64,000 bases of DNA from JBHGBM01 sp041946965 (GTDB taxonomy: Bacteria; Acidobacteriota; Terriglobia; Bryobacterales; Bryobacteraceae), in contig JBHGBM010000015.1 in the NCBI GenBank assembly GCA_041946965.1, positions 19,450 through 83,449 on the forward strand. Direction: 5' to 3'. A model generated the notes under the pieces. The model searched no databases. It was given only the letters and a program-made list of their open reading frames with translations, and had not been told where the DNA came from. Each line of letters opens with the position of its first letter. Positions within the stretch are counted from its first letter, which is position 1. Below, one piece after another: positions 50,940 to 59,973 of this stretch. The position numbers were made by a program, and so were the translations under genes.

Positions 50940-52714
50940 CGCGAACCCGGCGAGGCCGTCACCGCGCTCCCGCTGAGCGCCTGAAAGAGGCGGAAATTTT
51001 CCGCGGCCTCGCCGCGCTTGCCCTCTTTTTCCAGCACCCGTGCGCGCAACGCGAACACGCGTGGAAACCACAGTGGCGTAAAGGGGTTCAAGCCGCCTGG
51101 CTGGGGAATGGGGTTGGGCGCCAACAGAGGGCCGGCGTCCTGCCAGCGTCCGGATTCCAGATAAGCCCAGGCTAGCAGCACCGGAATGCCCGGATCCGAG
51201 GATCCCAACTCCCCGCCCTGATACGCCCGGCGAAGCAGCGGGATAGCGCCGTCGAAGCGGCGGGCCAGCAGCAGCGCGCCCGCCTCGGCATAGTCCCGCA
51301 GGGGCCCCGGGGGCAATTCTCCGCCGCCGGTCATAAACAGGGCGGCGCGCGCAAGCCCCGAGCGCGGCGCCAGGCGCGCGGCAGTCTCCGCCTCACGGCG
51401 CGCTCCGGCCGCATCACCCGATTCCAGCTTCCAGATCGCCAGGTGAGCGTGGGCCTGTGCGCCGAGTTCCTCGCGCGCCCCGGCGGCGAAGCCGGAAAGC
51501 GCCTCAAGCGCACGGCCGCGCGCACCCGTAAGCCAGTCCCAGTCGGCCCGGCGGTAGGCGGCCAGCGGATCGTCGCGCCGCGCCTCCAGGTACTTCGTGA
51601 AGGTGCGGTTCGCGGCGGCCGGATCGCCCGCCACGAGCAACGCCCATGCGGCCTTGTAAAGCGTGCCGCCTTGCAGGAAGTTGGGGTCGCGCCGCCAGGC
51701 TTCCAGGTAGAAACGCGCGGCATCCCGCGGCCGGTTCAGGTAGAGGTGCGCGTCGGCGAGCGAATCCAGCGGGTTGGCGTCGCGCGGGCGCAGGCTTTCA
51801 TACCGCCGGAAGGCGGCGATCGCGGCTTCCAGATTGCCCGAGTAGGTCTCGGCGTACCCCAGCACGTTCCACAGAACGGGGTCGGCCGCGTCGACGCCGG
51901 CGGCCGCCCGCAAATAGCGCGCGCCCTTGGCGTAATCGTGCGCCCGCATGGCAATCTCCGCCAGCCCGCGCAACGGTTCGGGATTGGCGGGTGCGAGGCG
52001 GGCCACTTCGACCAGAGTGTGCTCGCGGTTGGCGCTCTCTCCGCGCAGCACCGCCAGGCTCAAGTTCGCCTCGGCGCGTTCGAGCGGCGCGATCCTGCGC
52101 GAACACGCCTGCTCCAGGATGCTCCGGGCCGCAGCGGAACCTTCGCGCGCCAGCGCCAGCCGCGCCCACAGCAGCCAGGCTTCGCCGTAATCGGGATCGC
52201 GCGCGACGGCCTGCGCGGCCCGGCCCGCATCGCCCGATTCCATAGCATTCACCGCGTCTTCCACCGCCGCCTGGCTGCGCGCGCCGTAGGGCCGCGCCGA
52301 GGGATCCAGGGCACGCGCCAGCTCCGCCGCTACGCTCAATAGATCCGCACCCCCGGCCCGCGCGGAGCGGAGGGTGCGCGCGCCCTCCCGCAGCACCATC
52401 TCCGCGCGCAGCGCTCCGCCCTGCCGCCAAAAGAAACCCTCCACTGTCCGCTGCGCCCCGGCTGCGAGGGTGGCCTGCCGCCCGGAGGAAACGCCGGGTG
52501 TCCGCAGCCGCTGCGGTCCCATCGCGTACATGGAACCCGACGTGGCCAGTTGGCTCGCCAGCACCTCGGCGAAGCCGCGGCCCATCCAGTCCAGGCGCGG
52601 ATCGCCGCTCAGGTTCTCAAAGCTCAGGATGGCCGTACGCCCGGCGGGGCCGGTTGGCCGCGAGCACGCCGCCAGCATCGCGGCGGCCAGCAGCAGGGTG
52701 CGCTTATAGGACAC
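50936..52714 (-). CDS. TPR-repeat lipoprotein
   Basis: A 592-residue protein with a lipoprotein signal (MSYKRTLLLAAAMLAACSRP, lipobox LAAC). An N-terminal domain of about 130 residues (TAILSFENLSGDPRLDWMGR) resembles the TolB-like domain seen in many TPR regulators. Numerous tetratricopeptide-like helical pairs follow (such as AADPVLWNVLGYAETYSGNL). It probably scaffolds envelope proteins. Its start overlaps the 3' end of the next TPR gene by 11 bp, so the two are one unit, next to the PBP gene. Confidence 0.8.
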   Translation of the reverse strand: MSYKRTLLLAAAMLAACSRPTGPAGRTAILSFENLSGDPRLDWMGRGFAEVLASQLATSGSMYAMGPQRLRTPGVSSGRQATLAAGAQRTVEGFFWRQGGALRAEMVLREGARTLRSARAGGADLLSVAAELARALDPSARPYGARSQAAVEDAVNAMESGDAGRAAQAVARDPDYGEAWLLWARLALAREGSAAARSILEQACSRRIAPLERAEANLSLAVLRGESANREHTLVEVARLAPANPEPLRGLAEIAMRAHDYAKGARYLRAAAGVDAADPVLWNVLGYAETYSGNLEAAIAAFRRYESLRPRDANPLDSLADAHLYLNRPRDAARFYLEAWRRDPNFLQGGTLYKAAWALLVAGDPAAANRTFTKYLEARRDDPLAAYRRADWDWLTGARGRALEALSGFAAGAREELGAQAHAHLAIWKLESGDAAGARREAETAARLAPRSGLARAALFMTGGGELPPGPLRDYAEAGALLLARRFDGAIPLLRRAYQGGELGSSDPGIPVLLAWAYLESGRWQDAGPLLAPNPIPQPGGLNPFTPLWFPRVFALRARVLEKEGKRGEAAENFRLFQALSGSAVTASPGSR

Positions 52715-53480
52715 GCGGCTCGAGGGCCAGCAGTTGCTGGAACTCAGGGTTCTCCTTCAGGGCGGCGAATTCGGGTTCCTCCGGAATTTTTTGCCGGTCC
52801 TTGTAGCCCTCCTCCAGAGCTTTGCGCAGGTATTGCAGCGCGCGGTCGGTCACGCCCGCCTTGGCATAAACCTTGGCGAGATAGTAGTGGAACTTGGCCC
52901 GCTCCTCCACGCTGCGCTCCTGCAAAAGAACGCCGTAGGTGCTGCGGTGCTCGAACACTTCCGGGTCGAGCTCCAGCGCCTTTTGATAGGCCGCGAACGC
53001 GTCCTTGTATTTCTTGCGCGCGAAATAGGCCGTGCCCAGGTTGCTGTAAATAGAAGCCGACATGGGTGCAAGTTTCAGCGCCTTCTGGTAATAGCTCGTG
53101 GCCCGCCGGTAGCTCTTGCGGGCGTAGTGCACGGTTCCCAGGTTGTTGATGGCTTCCGAGTACTTGGGATTCAGTTTAATGGCGCGCTCGTAATGCTTCT
53201 TGGCCGTATCGAGCTGCATCATCTGGTGATAAGCGATGCCCACTTTGTTCCAGATGACGGGGTTCGTTTGCGGTTCCTGCCTGTAGAGTTCGATGGCCTC
53301 GCGATACATCTTGCGGGCCATCATGATATCGCCGCGCCGCTCCGGGGTGAGCGGCGCGGACTCGGCCGCGGGCGCCGTCTGCGGGCTGGTCTTATCGGAT
53401 AACGATTGTGTCTGGGCGCGGGCGATACCGCCCGTGAAAACCAACAGAATAGTAAATCCGAGGCGTCGGCGGGAAACCAT
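52704..53480 (-). CDS. Secreted TPR-repeat protein
   Basis: A 258-residue protein with a signal peptide (RRLGFTILLVFTGGIARAQ) and about five TPR units, the clearest being PKYSEAINNLGTVHYARKSY and SASIYSNLGTAYFARKKYKD. AGGAGG sits 6 bases before ATG 53480, which fixes the start; the frame upstream belongs to the PBP gene region. It lies 16 bp after the penicillin-binding protein gene and overlaps the TPR lipoprotein gene, suggesting a periplasmic partner of peptidoglycan synthesis (inference). Confidence 0.85.
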   Translation of the reverse strand: MVSRRRLGFTILLVFTGGIARAQTQSLSDKTSPQTAPAAESAPLTPERRGDIMMARKMYREAIELYRQEPQTNPVIWNKVGIAYHQMMQLDTAKKHYERAIKLNPKYSEAINNLGTVHYARKSYRRATSYYQKALKLAPMSASIYSNLGTAYFARKKYKDAFAAYQKALELDPEVFEHRSTYGVLLQERSVEERAKFHYYLAKVYAKAGVTDRALQYLRKALEEGYKDRQKIPEEPEFAALKENPEFQQLLALEPRVL

Positions 53481-53496
53481 GAAGGCCTCCTCGCCT

Positions 53497-56040
53497 CTAT
53501 TTAAACACACCCCAGATGCGGCGGAAAAAGCTCTTCTTGGGCTTCTGTTCCTGTTTTGGCTCGGCCTGCGCGACGGGCGGCGGCGGGGGCGCGCCCTGGC
53601 GCGCGAGCGAAGGCGCTTCGGCGCGCGCGGGCGCCGCCAGCGCGGGCGGCTCGGGAAGCGGCTGCGGCGGCGTGGTCTCCCATCCCGCCACGTTGGTGAC
53701 CGCGTTCCTGCCGCCGTGCAGCGGACAGGCGCCCTGCGGCTGAGTTCCCGCCACGTACACTTCCGCGCGCGTCTGCGGGCAGTTCGGGGTGGCGGGATAG
53801 CCCGACGCGGGATCGATCTGCACAGTGACAATGCCGTCTGGCGCCTGGAACGGCTCCACGTTGCGGTAGGGCCGGTATTGCAGGGCGCGCTTCATGAAAT
53901 CGGTCCATATCGGCAGCGCGGAGTGTGCGCCTTCCAGGTCGAGTTCGCGGTTGTCGTCAAAGCCCACCCACACGATCGCGAGCAGGCGCGAGGTGTACCC
54001 GGCGAACCAGCCGTCGCGCGAGGTGCCGGTCTTACCCGCCGCCGGCACGGTGAAGCCGCGCCCGCGAACGCCGGCCGCGGTGCCGCTGCGCATCACCTCT
54101 TCCATCAGGTTGGTCATCAGGTACGCCACGCGCGGATCGAGCGCTTCGCGCCGCTCGGGCTTAGCCTGGTAGATGGCCTGGCCGCTCTGCGAGCGCACCA
54201 CGGTGATGAACGTGGGAGCCACGTACACGCCGCCGTTGGCGAACACCGTATACGCGCCGGCCATCTCGAACGGAGTCACATCGTAGGCGCCCAGCGCCAC
54301 CGCCGGAGTCGGGTTGATCTGGTAGTTCAGCCCGGCGCGGCGCGCCACATCCACCACACGGTCGTAACCGATCATCTCCGCCACTTTCACGGTGGCCACG
54401 TTCATGGACTTCGCCAGCGCCTGGCGGATGGTGACCGTGCCGTGGAACTCGTGCTTGAAGTTGCTGGGCTCGTAAGGCTTCCCGTCGTACCAGAACGTGG
54501 TGGGGACATCCGCCACGGTGGTGCCCGCGGTAACGATGCGAGGCCCGCCCTCGATGGCGGTGTCCAGCGCCGCGGCATACACGAAGGGCTTGAAAATCGA
54601 CCCGGGCTGCCGCTTGGCAAGCACCCGGTTCAACTGGCTCAGGCCATAGTTGCGGCCGCCGACCAGCGCCTTGATCTGCCCCGTGTGGGGGTCCAGCGCC
54701 ACCAGGGCCACCTGGGCGTCGGGGAAGGATTGCCCGCGGAAACGGCGCTGTTTCTTCAATTGCGCGTCCACCAGCGGCATGCCCGCGCGCACGGCCTCGA
54801 CGGCGGCGCGTTGCAGGTCCATGTCCAGCGTCGTGTAGATGCGGAAGGAACTGGACTGGAAATCGATGTCCTGGAAACGGCTCTGGAGCGTTTCATTAAC
54901 CAGGTCCACGAAGTACGGCGCGTCCACCGAGACATTGGCGCCGCGCGCCAGGTTCAGCGGGGTCTTCGAGGCTTCCTCATACTCGCGGTCGTTGATGTAG
55001 CCGTTGGAGCGCATCAGTCCCAGCACCACGTTGCGGCGCTCGATCATGCGGTCCGGGTGGCGGAAGGGATCGGTGAATGACGGCCGCTGGATCAGGCCGG
55101 CCAGAGTGGCCGCTTCGGGAATATTGAGCTGCCGGATATCCTTGCCGAAGAAGACTTCCGCCGCTTCCCCGAAACCGTGAATGCGGAACGCTCCGCGCCA
55201 GCCGAGATAGATGTGGTTGGCGTAGTACTCGAAAATCTCTTCCTTGGAGAGCTTCTGTTCGAGCTGCACCGTGATGACGGCTTCGGCCAGCTTGCGCTTC
55301 CAGCTTTTCTCGGCGGTGAGCCACAATCCGCGCGCGAGCTGCTGGCTGAGGGTGGAGGCGCCCTGGTCCTTGCGGCCCTCCCGCAGGTCGATGTAGATGG
55401 CCTTCATCAGCCGTATGGGATCGAAGCCGGCGTGCTGGAAGAAGCGCTTGTCCTCGGCCGAAATCACCGCGTTGATGAGCACCGCAGGGATGTCGGCGAA
55501 ACGCACCAGCCGCCGTTTTTCGCGGTTGCGGTCGAAGAGGTTGGTGATAAGCTGCGGCTCGAGCTGGAACTGGCTGCGGGCGCTGTTATCGGCCAGCGAA
55601 ACGATCTGCGCGATGCGGCCGCCGGAAAACTTGATCACCCCGGGCTCGTTCTGGTCGAAGTAGGAGTCCGGCCCCGGGAAAATCTCCACCGCCTCCGGCC
55701 GCACGTGGTAGTAGCCGGTGCGGTTCGTGCGGGCTTCGGTGTACCCGGCCCGCACCAGCTCGGCGATCACTTCCTCCTTGGTGACCGGGTCGCCCACCCA
55801 GATCAGCCGGGGCGCGGCGTAGACCTTGGAGGTCTGTACAAAGGCGCCGGCGCGCAGCTTGCGGTCGATCAGTCGGGAATACTTGGCGTAGTAGTACGTG
55901 AACACCCCCAGCGCCACGAGCGACACCCCCGCCACCGCGATGACCAGGATGCGGCCCAACGGGCCCAGGAAGAATCGGGTCACTCGCGCGTTGCCGGGCA
56001 CACGAACCTTCATCTCCCGTTTATGACTCGCCGTGTTCAC
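53497..56040 (-). CDS. Bifunctional penicillin-binding protein with UB2H-like region (PBP1B type)
   Basis: An 847-residue class A PBP. It has a cytoplasmic tail, one TM (LVIAVAGVSLVALGVFTYYY), a UB2H-like segment (RLIWVGDPVTKEEVIAELVR) typical of PBP1B, the GT51 glycosyltransferase domain with catalytic Glu in ISAEDKRFFQHAGFD and GASTLSQQLARGLW, and the transpeptidase domain with GSIFKPF (SxxK), KSMNVA (SxN) and GKTGTS (KTG). A Pro/Ala-rich C-terminal tail ends in a basic cluster. It polymerises and cross-links peptidoglycan. The UB2H region in E. coli binds LpoB. The two TPR genes downstream could supply a similar activator. Confidence 0.94.
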   Translation of the reverse strand: MNTASHKREMKVRVPGNARVTRFFLGPLGRILVIAVAGVSLVALGVFTYYYAKYSRLIDRKLRAGAFVQTSKVYAAPRLIWVGDPVTKEEVIAELVRAGYTEARTNRTGYYHVRPEAVEIFPGPDSYFDQNEPGVIKFSGGRIAQIVSLADNSARSQFQLEPQLITNLFDRNREKRRLVRFADIPAVLINAVISAEDKRFFQHAGFDPIRLMKAIYIDLREGRKDQGASTLSQQLARGLWLTAEKSWKRKLAEAVITVQLEQKLSKEEIFEYYANHIYLGWRGAFRIHGFGEAAEVFFGKDIRQLNIPEAATLAGLIQRPSFTDPFRHPDRMIERRNVVLGLMRSNGYINDREYEEASKTPLNLARGANVSVDAPYFVDLVNETLQSRFQDIDFQSSSFRIYTTLDMDLQRAAVEAVRAGMPLVDAQLKKQRRFRGQSFPDAQVALVALDPHTGQIKALVGGRNYGLSQLNRVLAKRQPGSIFKPFVYAAALDTAIEGGPRIVTAGTTVADVPTTFWYDGKPYEPSNFKHEFHGTVTIRQALAKSMNVATVKVAEMIGYDRVVDVARRAGLNYQINPTPAVALGAYDVTPFEMAGAYTVFANGGVYVAPTFITVVRSQSGQAIYQAKPERREALDPRVAYLMTNLMEEVMRSGTAAGVRGRGFTVPAAGKTGTSRDGWFAGYTSRLLAIVWVGFDDNRELDLEGAHSALPIWTDFMKRALQYRPYRNVEPFQAPDGIVTVQIDPASGYPATPNCPQTRAEVYVAGTQPQGACPLHGGRNAVTNVAGWETTPPQPLPEPPALAAPARAEAPSLARQGAPPPPPVAQAEPKQEQKPKKSFFRRIWGVFK

Positions 56041-56061
56041 TTCGATAATATTCTCACGCTT

Positions 56062-56403
56062 CTACCGGGCACCCGCTCCGGGATAGAAATGCAGATCCAC
56101 GGTGTAGACGGGCAACTCGACCCGGACCACGTAGCGGACATCAATGCGCAGACTCTCCGGCGAACGCCTGATCTGCACGTTATTGGCCCTTACCGGAAGA
56201 TCGAGATCCGCCGCTTTCTCCACCACCCAGGTGCGCAGCAGATCGTCCGATTTCGTAAAGTTTTCGACACGCTGTGTAATGTTTTCCACGTGCCGCTGCA
56301 ACTGGTAATTGCGATAGTAGATGGGAGCGAGACGCGCGGCGAAAAATATCAACGCGGCAAGCACGGCCGCCGCCGCGCCGAGACGCCACGCCGGGGCCTT
56401 CAC
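56062..56403 (-). CDS. Small membrane-anchored protein of unknown function
   Basis: A 113-residue protein with one N-terminal TM (WRLGAAAAVLAALIFFAARL) and a soluble domain with a charged helix (HVENITQRVENFTKSDDLLR), then beta strands (LRIDVRYVVRVELPVYTVDL). GTG 56403 overlaps the stop of the preceding gene (GTGA), so it is chosen over an ATG at 56448 that lies inside that gene. The layout resembles DUF4845-type proteins, but this is not certain. It lies 21 bp before the PBP gene on the same strand, so it may belong to the cell-wall unit. Confidence 0.6.
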   Translation of the reverse strand: MKAPAWRLGAAAAVLAALIFFAARLAPIYYRNYQLQRHVENITQRVENFTKSDDLLRTWVVEKAADLDLPVRANNVQIRRSPESLRIDVRYVVRVELPVYTVDLHFYPGAGAR

Positions 56404-56849
56404 TCGTCCCGCTCCTGGTTCCGGCTGGTCGCGCAGAGCTCCTGCCACATTTCAGCGTGCGCCTCCCATTCCGGGTTTTCCAGCCCGGCGATCTGAAGTT
56501 CTTCTTCCTTCAACGTGCCGTGTCCGTATGGGCAAATGTATTCGATGCGCGGCCTGCCGAGCAACAGCATCCGGCTCCACGAGCCGGTCTCCACGGGCAT
56601 GCGCAGGCGGCGCAGGCACACCCGGCAGCGGTAGCGCTGGTCCAGCCACGCCACGTAGAGCAGGCCGCAGCCGAACAGGAACCACAAGCCCACCACCAGC
56701 GTGTAGGCCAGGTCGTAGCCGAACCGGGGCGCGCGATAAACGCGAAACATGGTCTGCACGGGCCACGCCGCGTTCAAGACCATCAGCAGGCCGAACATGA
56801 TCGCCGCGATCATGGCGAGTTTGGCGGCAAACCAACCCCAGTACCGCAT
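56400..56849 (-). CDS. Membrane protein with zinc-ribbon-like Cys cluster
   Basis: A 149-residue protein with two TMs (AMIAAIMFGLLMVLNAAW and LAYTLVVGLWFLFGCGLLYV) and a C-terminal domain holding CRVC and a distant ICPYGHG, a possible zinc ribbon using Cys and His. No family is recognised. It is coupled by GTGA to the small membrane protein gene, forming a two-gene step ahead of the PBP gene. A ribosome site is not distinct. Confidence 0.65.
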   Translation of the reverse strand: MRYWGWFAAKLAMIAAIMFGLLMVLNAAWPVQTMFRVYRAPRFGYDLAYTLVVGLWFLFGCGLLYVAWLDQRYRCRVCLRRLRMPVETGSWSRMLLLGRPRIEYICPYGHGTLKEEELQIAGLENPEWEAHAEMWQELCATSRNQERDE

Positions 56850-56877
56850 CGGACCCCCTACCTACCAGTTTGCCGCT

Positions 56878-57792
56878 TTAACCCTTGCGGCGCAAGACGG
56901 CGCGCGCCAGGAAGAGCAGATTGGCCGGGCGCTCGGCCAGGCGGCGCATGAAATACGGATACCAAGCGGGACCGAAAGGCACATACAGCCGCAAGCGGTA
57001 GCCGTCCGCCACCAGCCGCCGCTGCAAGTCGCGGCGGATTCCGTAAAGCATCTGAAACTCGAAGGCGTCCCGAGAAATCCCCCGGCGGGCGGCGTGTTCG
57101 CGGACCGCTTCGATCATCTTCTCGTCATGGGTGGCAAGGGCTGGATACCGCCCTTGCTCCAGCAGGATGCCGGCCAGCTCCACGAAATTCCGGTCCACGT
57201 CCGCCTTGCGGCGGAAGGCCACCGTGGCCGGCTCCAGGTAAGCTCCTTTGCACAACCGCACACGGATCCGCCGGCGGCAGAGATCCACGATGTCCGCCCG
57301 CGAGCGGTACAGGTACGCCTGGATCACAGCGCCCACCGCGCCGTATCCGGCGTGCAGATCGCGCACCAACGCCAGGGTGCGCCCGGTGTACTCGCTCGAT
57401 TCCATATCCACGCGCACGAAATTGCCGAGTTCCGCCGCGCGCCGCACAAGCTGCTCCACGTTCCGGCGGCAGGCGGTTTCAGAGAAGTCCAGGCCGAACT
57501 GCGTGAGCTTGAGCGACACGTTCGCCTGCATGTTCCTGCCGGAGATTTCCGTGAGGGTGCGCAGGTACTCGTCGCGGAACCCGGCCGCTTCCTCGAGTGA
57601 GGCGATGTTCTCTCCAAGACGGTCCACGGTGGCGAAGATTCCCTCGGAGTTGATTCGCCCGATGACCGCCAGGACCTGCGGCAAATTGTCGCCAGCCACA
57701 AACCGCCGCGACATGCGCCGCGCCAGGGGCGATGTTTCCACCCACTTCCGCAGCCCCCGGTGGCGGGACAGGAACAGGAGCAGGCGGCGCAC
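56878..57792 (-). CDS. putA: Proline dehydrogenase
   Basis: A 304-residue monofunctional proline dehydrogenase oxidising proline to pyrroline-5-carboxylate with FAD. The TIM-barrel segments fit the family: NVSLKLTQFGLD, FVRVDMESSEYT, VRLCKGAYLEP, and the C-terminal VPFGPAWYPYFMRRLAERP with the two arginines (YFMRRLAER) that bind the substrate carboxylate. The GTG start at 57792 gives the normal N-terminus. No P5C dehydrogenase is attached or adjacent. The symbol is used in the broad sense; prodh is the alternative. Transcription is divergent from the small exported-peptide gene. Confidence 0.9.
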   Translation of the reverse strand: MRRLLLFLSRHRGLRKWVETSPLARRMSRRFVAGDNLPQVLAVIGRINSEGIFATVDRLGENIASLEEAAGFRDEYLRTLTEISGRNMQANVSLKLTQFGLDFSETACRRNVEQLVRRAAELGNFVRVDMESSEYTGRTLALVRDLHAGYGAVGAVIQAYLYRSRADIVDLCRRRIRVRLCKGAYLEPATVAFRRKADVDRNFVELAGILLEQGRYPALATHDEKMIEAVREHAARRGISRDAFEFQMLYGIRRDLQRRLVADGYRLRLYVPFGPAWYPYFMRRLAERPANLLFLARAVLRRKG

Positions 57793-57835
57793 ACCTAAAT
57801 AGTAACCCCGCCGGGATGCGCCCCTGCCGCGAAAT

Positions 57836-57844
57836 TGGTATAAC
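57836..57844 (+). promoter_or_regulatory. Extended -10 promoter, possibly leaderless transcript
   Basis: TGGTATAAC matches an extended -10 (TGnTATAAt). Transcription should start about 57851-57852, which is the ATG of the small exported-peptide gene, so the mRNA may be leaderless. No -35 is seen. Confidence 0.4.
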
Positions 57845-57851
57845 TGCGTCC

Positions 57852-58073
57852 ATGTGTTTGCGTCGCCTGAAGGTTTGCGGGGCCGCGCTGTTCCTGGCGG
57901 CGGCTGCCCCTGTCCTGTTCCGGGACGCCGGGCGCGGCCCGCTGTCCGGCACGCGCATCAACGGCGCCGGCGGCAACAACACCTATGATGCCGGCCCTCT
58001 GCAACGCGGCAAACCGTTCGTGGATGCATCCACCGCGGCCATGGTGGACCATATTCGCAGGTCCGCGCGATGA
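57852..58073 (+). CDS. 73-residue exported peptide coupled to the GH99-like gene
   Basis: A small protein with an N-terminal signal-like region (MCLRRLKVCGAALFLAAAAP) and a short polar remainder rich in Gly, Asn and Asp (SGTRINGAGGNNTYDAGPLQ). It matches no family I know. Its TGA overlaps the ATG of the GH99-like gene (ATGA), which supports it being translated. It may be a secreted peptide or a leader for coupling. A leaderless start at ATG 57852 is likely because the -10 is 7 bases upstream. Confidence 0.5.
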   Translation: MCLRRLKVCGAALFLAAAAPVLFRDAGRGPLSGTRINGAGGNNTYDAGPLQRGKPFVDASTAAMVDHIRRSAR

Positions 58074-59431
58074 GCCCGCGGCTGTTCGCGCTGCTTCTGG
58101 CCGTACCCGCGCTGGCGGAGACGGTTCCGTATTTCCGCCTGCGCGTCGAGTACGCGACCACCTCCGACTGGACCACCCTGGAGCCCGTGCAGGCGGACTC
58201 GTTCCTCTCCGTGCGCCAGATGAGCACGTTCGGCAATTTCACCCGCGCCGACGCGCGCGTCAATCTCCTGGCGCTCAACCAGCCGCTCGCCTCCGCCCGC
58301 GGGGGCGACAGCGTGGGCATGACCGCCGACTTCGCCCTCTCGCCGCCGGCCGGTCCGCTCGAGTTCGTTCTGAAAAAAGGCGCGGTGGGCGCCAGCACGG
58401 TACGGCTTTACCTGGTCGAGGAGGCCGGCACGAAAGCCGTTGCCGGGATCGGCCACGACGGCGCCGTGCCCGGCGACACCGCAACCAACACGTTGCGCTT
58501 CACCGTAAGCCTGCCCGAAGACGCCCAGCCGCGGTGGTTCGAGCGCCCGGACCGCCCGAAAATGGTGTGGGCCTTCTACTATCCCTGGTACCGCCTGCGC
58601 GATTGGGCCAGCCCGCAGCTTAAGGACCGGCCCTTGCAGCCCTACTCCTCCGACGACCCGGAGGCCATCGCCCGCCACGTAGAACAGGCGCGCGAGGCCG
58701 GCATCGACGGCTTCATCTCCTCCTGGTGGGGTCCGGGACACTACACCGACCAGAACCTCGCCCTGCTGCTGGAGATCGCGGCCGGCCGCGGCTTCGCCGT
58801 CACCATTTACTTCGAGACGCTGGCCTCTTCCGGCGCCCGGAGCCCCGCCGAGATCCGCGCCTGGCTGGCCTACTTCCTCGAGCGTTACGGCGGCCATCCC
58901 GCGCTCTACAAAGTCGACGGCAAGCCGCTCGTCGCCATCTGGGCCTCGGCTACGGTGCCGCTCGATACCTGGCGCGAGATCTTCGCAAGCCTGCGCGCCG
59001 AAGGCCTGGACGCCTGTTACCTGGCGGGCAATCTCGATACCAAGAACCTGGCCGTGTTCGACGGCCTCCACACCTACTCGGTCTTCAACACGAAAGACCT
59101 GCCCGCAACCCTGGCGGCAGCCGGGCGCGCCGTGCGCTATTACCCGCTGTTGATGGACGCGCCCGCACCGCGCATCTGGGCTGCGACCGCGCAACCCGGC
59201 TACGACGAGCGGCTCATCCCCGGACGGGCCGGCCTCTACCGCGAACGCGAGGACGGCGCCTTCTACCGCTCTACGCTCGACGCCGCGCTCGCCAGCGGCC
59301 CGGACTGGCTGTTTCTGACGAGCTGGAACGAGTGGTGGGAGCACACCCACATCGAGCCCAGCGAAGCCCACCTCGGCCAGTACCTGTCCATCACCCGGGA
59401 GTACGCCGGAAAGCTGAAGGCGCGTCCATAG
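58070..59431 (+). CDS. Secreted GH99-like glycoside hydrolase
   Basis: A 453-residue protein with a signal peptide (MSPRLFALLLAVPALAE), an N-terminal beta-sandwich of about 150 residues, then a GH99/WbsX-type TIM barrel. Barrel markers are FYYPWYRLRDW, GIDGFISSWWGPGHYTDQN, and SWNEWWEHTHIEPSE, with the catalytic acid in the NEW segment and a conserved Glu after it. GH99 enzymes are endo-mannosidases and endo-mannanases. The start overlaps the upstream small gene. The product probably acts on mannose-containing surface glycans; substrate is inference. Confidence 0.82.
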   Translation: MSPRLFALLLAVPALAETVPYFRLRVEYATTSDWTTLEPVQADSFLSVRQMSTFGNFTRADARVNLLALNQPLASARGGDSVGMTADFALSPPAGPLEFVLKKGAVGASTVRLYLVEEAGTKAVAGIGHDGAVPGDTATNTLRFTVSLPEDAQPRWFERPDRPKMVWAFYYPWYRLRDWASPQLKDRPLQPYSSDDPEAIARHVEQAREAGIDGFISSWWGPGHYTDQNLALLLEIAAGRGFAVTIYFETLASSGARSPAEIRAWLAYFLERYGGHPALYKVDGKPLVAIWASATVPLDTWREIFASLRAEGLDACYLAGNLDTKNLAVFDGLHTYSVFNTKDLPATLAAAGRAVRYYPLLMDAPAPRIWAATAQPGYDERLIPGRAGLYREREDGAFYRSTLDAALASGPDWLFLTSWNEWWEHTHIEPSEAHLGQYLSITREYAGKLKARP

Positions 59432-59462
59432 GCAACCGAGGTATTTGTTAGACTAATCCCAA

Positions 59463-59852
59463 ATGGGCCGTATACTTCTCGCCGTGCTGCTGGCGGTGGT
59501 CTGCCTTTCGGGCGCGGACAAGAAGAAGAAGAAGCAGCCGGAGATCCGCGTAGTGGAAACCATGGCGCGGAGGGACCAGCAATTGATTGCGCTCGACACG
59601 CGCGTCCAGAACACCGGAGACCAGCCCATCCAGGCGCTCATCCTCCTGTTCGATTTTCAGGCCGCGGGCGGAGCCGTGATCAGCACGCAGAAGACGAACA
59701 TCGAGGAGCCGGTGCTCGAGCCCGGCGCCGAAGCGCTGGTCCGCGTGCAGCTCAGGGACCACGTCCGGGCGGTGCGCTACCGGTTGCAGGCGGTGGACGA
59801 AGCCGGACACGACATCAAAGTCCTGAACGCCGGCCCGTTCGTCATCGAATAA
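59463..59852 (+). CDS. Exported FxLYD-like small protein
   Basis: A 129-residue protein with a signal peptide (MGRILLAVLLAVVCLSG), then a lysine run (DKKKKKQPEIRV) encoded by repeated AAG codons, and a beta-sandwich of the kind found in FxLYD-domain proteins (NTGDQPIQALILLFDFQAAG). The function is unknown. A possible weak promoter (TAGACTAAT) lies 10 bp before the ATG. It stands between the GH99-like gene and the winged-helix regulator gene. Confidence 0.7.
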   Translation: MGRILLAVLLAVVCLSGADKKKKKQPEIRVVETMARRDQQLIALDTRVQNTGDQPIQALILLFDFQAAGGAVISTQKTNIEEPVLEPGAEALVRVQLRDHVRAVRYRLQAVDEAGHDIKVLNAGPFVIE

Positions 59853-59925
59853 GCCTCTTTTTACGGAATTTTTACAACTCCGGCGCGCCTTCTCCGCCGC
59901 GCTCCCCGTAACATTTAACAAGAGA

Positions 59926-59939
59926 CACCGCCCGCGGTG
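59926..59939. promoter_or_regulatory. Inverted repeat upstream of the winged-helix gene
   Basis: CACCGC (59926-59931) and GCGGTG (59934-59939) are a perfect inverted repeat around CC, 35 bp before the ATG of the winged-helix gene. It could be an autoregulatory site or a leader hairpin. Evidence is only the symmetry. Confidence 0.3.
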
Positions 59940-59973
59940 CGCTCCCGCGGAAGCGGCTTAGAGGAGGTTTGGG

